A DNA stretch of 9,866 nt from contig CAYUFT010000079.1 of NCBI GenBank assembly GCA_964444115.1, positions 1-9,866 on the forward strand, in the 5' to 3' direction. The notes under the pieces are model-generated. The model saw nothing but the letters and a program-made list of their open reading frames with translations. It had not been told where the DNA came from and did not search any database. Origin of the DNA: UBA349 sp964444115. GTDB lineage: Archaea; Methanobacteriota; Methanobacteria; Methanobacteriales; Methanobacteriaceae. The translations under genes were made by a program, and so were the position numbers. Of the stretch, positions 7,273 to 9,866 are shown piece after piece (the first letter of the stretch is position 1; each line of letters begins with the position of its first letter).

Positions 7273-7273
7273 T

Positions 7274-7281
7274 AAAAAAAA
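7274..7281 (-). terminator. T8 tract after the acyl-CoA synthetase gene
   Basis: Eight consecutive T on the minus strand, about 45 bases after the synthetase stop and immediately upstream of the vorC TATA element. It fits an archaeal T-run terminator, probably partial, leaving some read-through into vorCBA possible. Confidence 0.4.
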
Positions 7282-7325
7282 TATTTTTAATAAGTTTTAA
7301 ATGAAAAATGATTGATGAAGTTTAA

Positions 7326-8996
7326 TCACTTTTGATCATCACTTCTAATTTCAACCCTTCTAATTTTCCCGCTTATGGTTTTAGGTAGTTCTTCTACAAA
7401 TTCCACAATTCTGGGGTATTTATAAGGGGCAGTCACACTTTTAACATGATTTTGAATTTCTTTTTTTAGCTCTTCTGATGCTTCATAATCTTTGGTAAGT
7501 ACCACGGTAGCTTTTACTACTTGGCCCCTAACTGGATCAGGGTATCCCGTTATTGCACATTCCAAAACTGATGGGTGGGATATTACTGCACTTTCAACTT
7601 CGAAAGGCCCAATTCTATATCCTGAACTTTTTATCATGTCATCTGTCCGACCAATGAACCAGAAATAGTCATCTTCATCCATCCAGGCAGTATCTCCGGT
7701 GTGATAGTGGTCACCATACCATACTTCGCTGGTTTTTTCGGGATTTAGGTAATAACCACCAAAAAGACCAATTGGTTTTCCCTGGCTGGTGTTCATTACC
7801 AACTCTCCTTCTTCACCAATATCTACTGATTTTCCTTCTTTATCTAATAGTTCAATATTATATGTTGGTGATGGTTTTCCCATTGAACCGGGTCGGGGTT
7901 CCATCCAGGGGAAATTGGCCAGACAAACTACACATTCTGTCTGTCCAAAACCTTCCATAAGTTTTAAACCAGTTAATTCAAAGAATTTATTGTATACTTC
8001 CGGATTTAATGGTTCTCCAGCAGTTACTACGTATTTTATAGAAGACAAATCGAATTTTGACAAGTCTTCCTTGATTAAGAATCGGTAAATTGTTGGAGGG
8101 GCACAGTAAGTTGTCACTTTATACTTTGCAGCTTTCTCTAACATTTTTCCAGCATCAAATCTTTCATAATCGTATACAAATACCGCACTTCCAGATATCC
8201 ATTGGCCGTAAATCTGCCCCCACATGGCCTTGGCCCAGCCGGTATCAGCTACGGTGTAGTGTAATCCATCTTCACACACGTTCTGCCAGTACTTGGCAGT
8301 TATTATATGTCCTAGAGGATAGGTGAAGTCGTGTTGCACCATTTTAGGAAGGCCGGTTGTTCCTGATGAGAAGTAAACCAGTGCAATATCTTTATTTTCG
8401 GTATTTTCTTCTCCTTGAGGCCTTTCAAATTCTTCTGAGGAGTTTTCTATTTCTTTCTTGAAATTGAGCCATCCTTCTCTATCTTCGTCCCCAACAATGG
8501 CCTTAATTAATTTAATATCTGTTAAATTTTCTTCTGCTTCATCAAAGCTTTGAGGCACTCCATTTTCACCAATACAGACTACCATTTTTATGTTGGCTTT
8601 TTCAATTCGATATACAATGTCTTTGGCCTTTAGCATGTGAGTGGCAGGTATGGTAATGGCTCCAATCTTGTGAAGTGCCAGTATGGAAAACCAGAATTCG
8701 TAACGGCTTTTTAAGGTTAACATTACGGTGTCGCCTTTTTTTATTCCACACTTTTTAAAGAAATTAGCTGCTTTGTCACTGTATTTTTTTAAATCAGCGA
8801 AGGTGAATATTTTTTCTTGACCATTATCATCACACCATACGAGTGCTGTTTTTTCAGGTTTTTCTTGTGCATAGCGATCCACCACATCATATGCAAAGTT
8901 GAAGTTTTCGGGTGTTAAAATTTTGAAATTGTCTCTAAAATCTTGATAAGAGTCGAAATCAATTTGATTTACAAAGTTTTTTAGTAATGAAGACAT
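7326..8996 (-). CDS. AMP-forming acyl-CoA synthetase, MACS family (probably small branched acids)
   Basis: Cytosolic enzyme that activates a carboxylic acid with ATP and CoA to acyl-CoA, AMP and pyrophosphate. It is 556 residues, full length. Seen: phosphate loop SSGTTGLPK at 210-218, GFGQTE at 349-354, YHTGDTA at 431-437 (Asp435 should bind ribose), the hinge GRTDDMIKSSGYRIGPFEVE at 449-468, and PKTISGKIRR at 538-547 with the catalytic Lys544. The hinge and TAPYKYPR at 522-529 are typical of medium-chain synthetases rather than Acs acetyl-CoA synthetase. Residues I recall as lining the branched-acyl pocket of the Methanosarcina acetivorans enzyme (Trp237, Trp254, Lys256, Trp259, Cys298, Gly351) are present at the same numbers. 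With vorCBA downstream and a regulator upstream, isobutyrate or 2-methylbutyrate activation is inferred. ATG 8996 has AAGAGGT six bases upstream. Confidence 0.92.
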   Translation of the reverse strand: MSSLLKNFVNQIDFDSYQDFRDNFKILTPENFNFAYDVVDRYAQEKPEKTALVWCDDNGQEKIFTFADLKKYSDKAANFFKKCGIKKGDTVMLTLKSRYEFWFSILALHKIGAITIPATHMLKAKDIVYRIEKANIKMVVCIGENGVPQSFDEAEENLTDIKLIKAIVGDEDREGWLNFKKEIENSSEEFERPQGEENTENKDIALVYFSSGTTGLPKMVQHDFTYPLGHIITAKYWQNVCEDGLHYTVADTGWAKAMWGQIYGQWISGSAVFVYDYERFDAGKMLEKAAKYKVTTYCAPPTIYRFLIKEDLSKFDLSSIKYVVTAGEPLNPEVYNKFFELTGLKLMEGFGQTECVVCLANFPWMEPRPGSMGKPSPTYNIELLDKEGKSVDIGEEGELVMNTSQGKPIGLFGGYYLNPEKTSEVWYGDHYHTGDTAWMDEDDYFWFIGRTDDMIKSSGYRIGPFEVESAVISHPSVLECAITGYPDPVRGQVVKATVVLTKDYEASEELKKEIQNHVKSVTAPYKYPRIVEFVEELPKTISGKIRRVEIRSDDQK

Positions 8997-9002
8997 ATTC
9001 CT

Positions 9003-9009
9003 ACCTCTT
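9003..9009 (-). promoter_or_regulatory. Ribosome binding site of the acyl-CoA synthetase
   Basis: AAGAGGT on the minus strand, six bases before ATG 8996, supports that start. Confidence 0.7.
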
Positions 9010-9027
9010 GGAAATAATTGTTACCTA

Positions 9028-9047
9028 TTTGAATAAATTTGAATAAA
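9028..9047. repeat. Tandem 10-base repeat in the synthetase leader
   Basis: Two exact head-to-tail copies of TTTGAATAAA (plus strand), 31-50 bases upstream of the synthetase ATG. The 10-base period is about one helical turn, so two protein subunits would contact the same DNA face. It lies downstream of the likely transcription start, which would suit a repressor. Confidence 0.55.
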
Positions 9048-9086
9048 ATATTTGTTGATTATTAATTTAGGCCATATTATTAGCCC

Positions 9087-9093
9087 ATATAAA
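9087..9093 (-). promoter_or_regulatory. Candidate promoter of the acyl-CoA synthetase (TATA box)
   Basis: TTTATAT on the minus strand, about 90 bases before the synthetase ATG. It implies a start near 9064 and a leader of about 68 bases. A 16-base palindrome lies four bases upstream and a tandem repeat lies in the leader, so this promoter looks regulated. Confidence 0.4.
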
Positions 9094-9097
9094 CTGA

Positions 9098-9113
9098 AAT
9101 TAAATATTTAATT
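9098..9113. promoter_or_regulatory. 16-base perfect palindrome beside the synthetase TATA box
   Basis: AATTAAATATTTAATT is perfectly self-complementary and occupies the position just upstream of the TATA box where archaeal regulators and TFB compete. It is a candidate operator for the neighbouring XRE-cupin protein. It could also be a chance A/T palindrome. Confidence 0.35.
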
Positions 9114-9129
9114 ATAATCTAAAATTTAA

Positions 9130-9678
9130 TTACATTACTATGGCCATAAATTTGGCATTTTTTCCATTTAAAGCTTCCATAGCATGCTCGTAAGTGGAAT
9201 CAAAGAATATAGAATCTCCTTCATTGAGTATTATCTCGTGATGGTGAATGTAAAGCTTCATACTCCCTTCCAGGACATAATTGAATTCTTGTCCGGGATG
9301 AGTATTTTTGGATGGTTCTTTACTGGTTGGCTCTACTGTAACTATGAAGGGTTCTGCTTTTTTATGAATGAATTTTTCAGCTAGATTTTCATACTTGTAC
9401 TGTTTTTGTCTTTCAACTGCAGCACCTTTTCCTTTACGAGTAACAGTGAAAATATGCATCCTGGTTTCTTCTCCAGTAAGTAAAAGCCCTAAATCTACTT
9501 TTAATTTGTTTGCAATTTCATATAGGGCACTGGCTGGTATTTCTTCCTTTCCGGATTCATATTTTTGATAAGTTTCTGCAGGTATTTCTAGATCTTGAGC
9601 CATCTCATCAATAGAGATATCTGATAATTCTCTAAGCTCCATTACTCGGGAACCAATCTCTTTGCTTTTTTCTTGCAT
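9130..9678 (-). CDS. XRE-family transcriptional regulator with C-terminal cupin domain
   Basis: DNA-binding regulator of 182 residues. Residues about 7-66 form a Cro/C1-type helix-turn-helix, with the core SIDEMAQDLEIPAETYQKYE at 22-41. After a basic linker (about 75-105), residues about 110-182 form a cupin barrel with TH at 126-127, Glu131, the GD turn at 154-155 and His165. His127, Glu131 and His165 could bind a metal or ligand. This HTH-cupin layout is shared with PuuR-type regulators, whose cupin senses a small molecule; the ligand here is unknown. The gene ends 133 bases before the acyl-CoA synthetase, on the same strand, so control of that gene and perhaps vorCBA is inferred. ATG 9678 is chosen over GTG 9684 because AGAGGT at 9685-9690 touches the GTG directly but lies six bases from the ATG. 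Confidence 0.9.
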   Translation of the reverse strand: MQEKSKEIGSRVMELRELSDISIDEMAQDLEIPAETYQKYESGKEEIPASALYEIANKLKVDLGLLLTGEETRMHIFTVTRKGKGAAVERQKQYKYENLAEKFIHKKAEPFIVTVEPTSKEPSKNTHPGQEFNYVLEGSMKLYIHHHEIILNEGDSIFFDSTYEHAMEALNGKNAKFMAIVM

Positions 9679-9684
9679 ATCCAC

Positions 9685-9690
9685 ACCTCT
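9685..9690 (-). promoter_or_regulatory. Ribosome binding site deciding the regulator start
   Basis: AGAGGT with six bases to ATG 9678 and zero to GTG 9684. Only the ATG has workable spacing, so the protein is 182 residues rather than 184. Confidence 0.7.
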
Positions 9691-9725
9691 ATATAATAGG
9701 AAATAGTTATTTAAATTTTAAAAAT

Positions 9726-9734
9726 CTTTTATAA
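9726..9734 (-). promoter_or_regulatory. Candidate promoter of the regulator gene (TATA box)
   Basis: TTATAAAAG on the minus strand, 48 bases before ATG 9678. Normal spacing puts transcription start near 9702 with a leader of about 24 bases. Confidence 0.5.
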
Positions 9735-9866
9735 TCTTATTATGCCTTACAATGATATTAATCGTTTTAAAATTCTTATTTACCAGGTAAAAAAATATGA
9801 TATACTTATAATATGCTATGATTTAAAGAATTTTTTTAAAGAACTTTTTCCTTTAGGATAATATGT
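9735..9866. other. AT-rich region upstream of the regulator, possibly a divergent promoter
   Basis: No minus-strand gene is evident. On the plus strand there is a TATA-like CTTATAATAT at 9805-9814, two copies of TTTAAAGAA at 9822-9830 and 9835-9843, an AGGA at 9855-9858 and an ATG at 9863-9865. This could be the start of a divergent gene whose body lies outside the window. Only one full codon is visible, so no coding call is made. Confidence 0.3.

Noticed and set aside
7310..7330. C-box-like TTGATGA on the plus strand suggesting a C/D-box RNA
   Set aside because: No matching D box or second box pair at suitable distance, and it overlaps the synthetase stop region.
7326..8996. Acs-type acetyl-CoA synthetase
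   Set aside because: Length (556 residues), the hinge region and the pocket residues fit the medium-chain family; Acs is usually about 650 residues.
815..9568. Plus-strand open frames of 60-106 codons opposite gatE, gatD, vorA, vorB, the synthetase and the regulator
   Set aside because: They lie wholly or mostly antisense to strongly supported genes, lack convincing ribosome binding sites and resemble no family I know.
9781..9789. Nine-base palindrome TACCAGGTA
   Set aside because: Too short and too far upstream of the regulator promoter to support a functional call.

Overview
The window looks like chromosomal DNA of a methanogenic archaeon, most likely of the order Methanobacteriales (Methanobacterium or a relative). 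The reasons are the archaea-only Glu-tRNA(Gln) amidotransferase pair GatD/GatE, a three-gene 2-oxoisovalerate:ferredoxin oxidoreductase (vorCBA) with a fused VorA like that of Methanothermobacter, TATA-box promoters with T-tract terminators, AT-rich intergenic DNA, and strong GGAGG-type ribosome binding sites. All eight genes lie on the minus strand, so transcription runs from high to low coordinates. No tRNA, rRNA, transposon, CRISPR array or prophage gene was seen.

In transcription order: (1) 9130-9678, an XRE helix-turn-helix/cupin regulator. (2) 7326-8996, an AMP-forming acyl-CoA synthetase of the medium-chain (MACS) family; its acyl pocket matches the small-branched-acid type I recall from the Methanosarcina enzyme. 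(3) 7171 down to 4340, vorC-vorB-vorA, with zero-base junctions between the genes. (4) A 329-base AT-rich gap with the likely vor terminator and the gatD promoter. (5) gatD (2700-4010) and gatE (715-2577), the two subunits that amidate Glu-tRNA(Gln). (6) trxB, thioredoxin reductase, starting at 639 and cut by the left window edge.

The most coherent functional reading joins the first three units. The synthetase would activate small branched-chain acids such as isobutyrate or 2-methylbutyrate to acyl-CoA. VOR run in reverse would then carboxylate these with reduced ferredoxin to the 2-oxoacid precursors of valine, isoleucine and leucine. The XRE-cupin protein would be the obvious candidate sensor and regulator. 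This is inference from family and context. The gatDE-trxB half is housekeeping.

The noncoding DNA is more unusual than the genes. It holds a near-identical 24-base direct repeat (36-base period) just upstream of a candidate gatE promoter, a 16-base palindrome next to the synthetase TATA box, a tandem 10-base repeat in the synthetase leader, and a 19-base inverted repeat in the vorC leader. I found no clear new defence, mobile or biosynthetic system. Two likely starts were corrected: ATG at 2577 for gatE and ATG at 9678 for the regulator.
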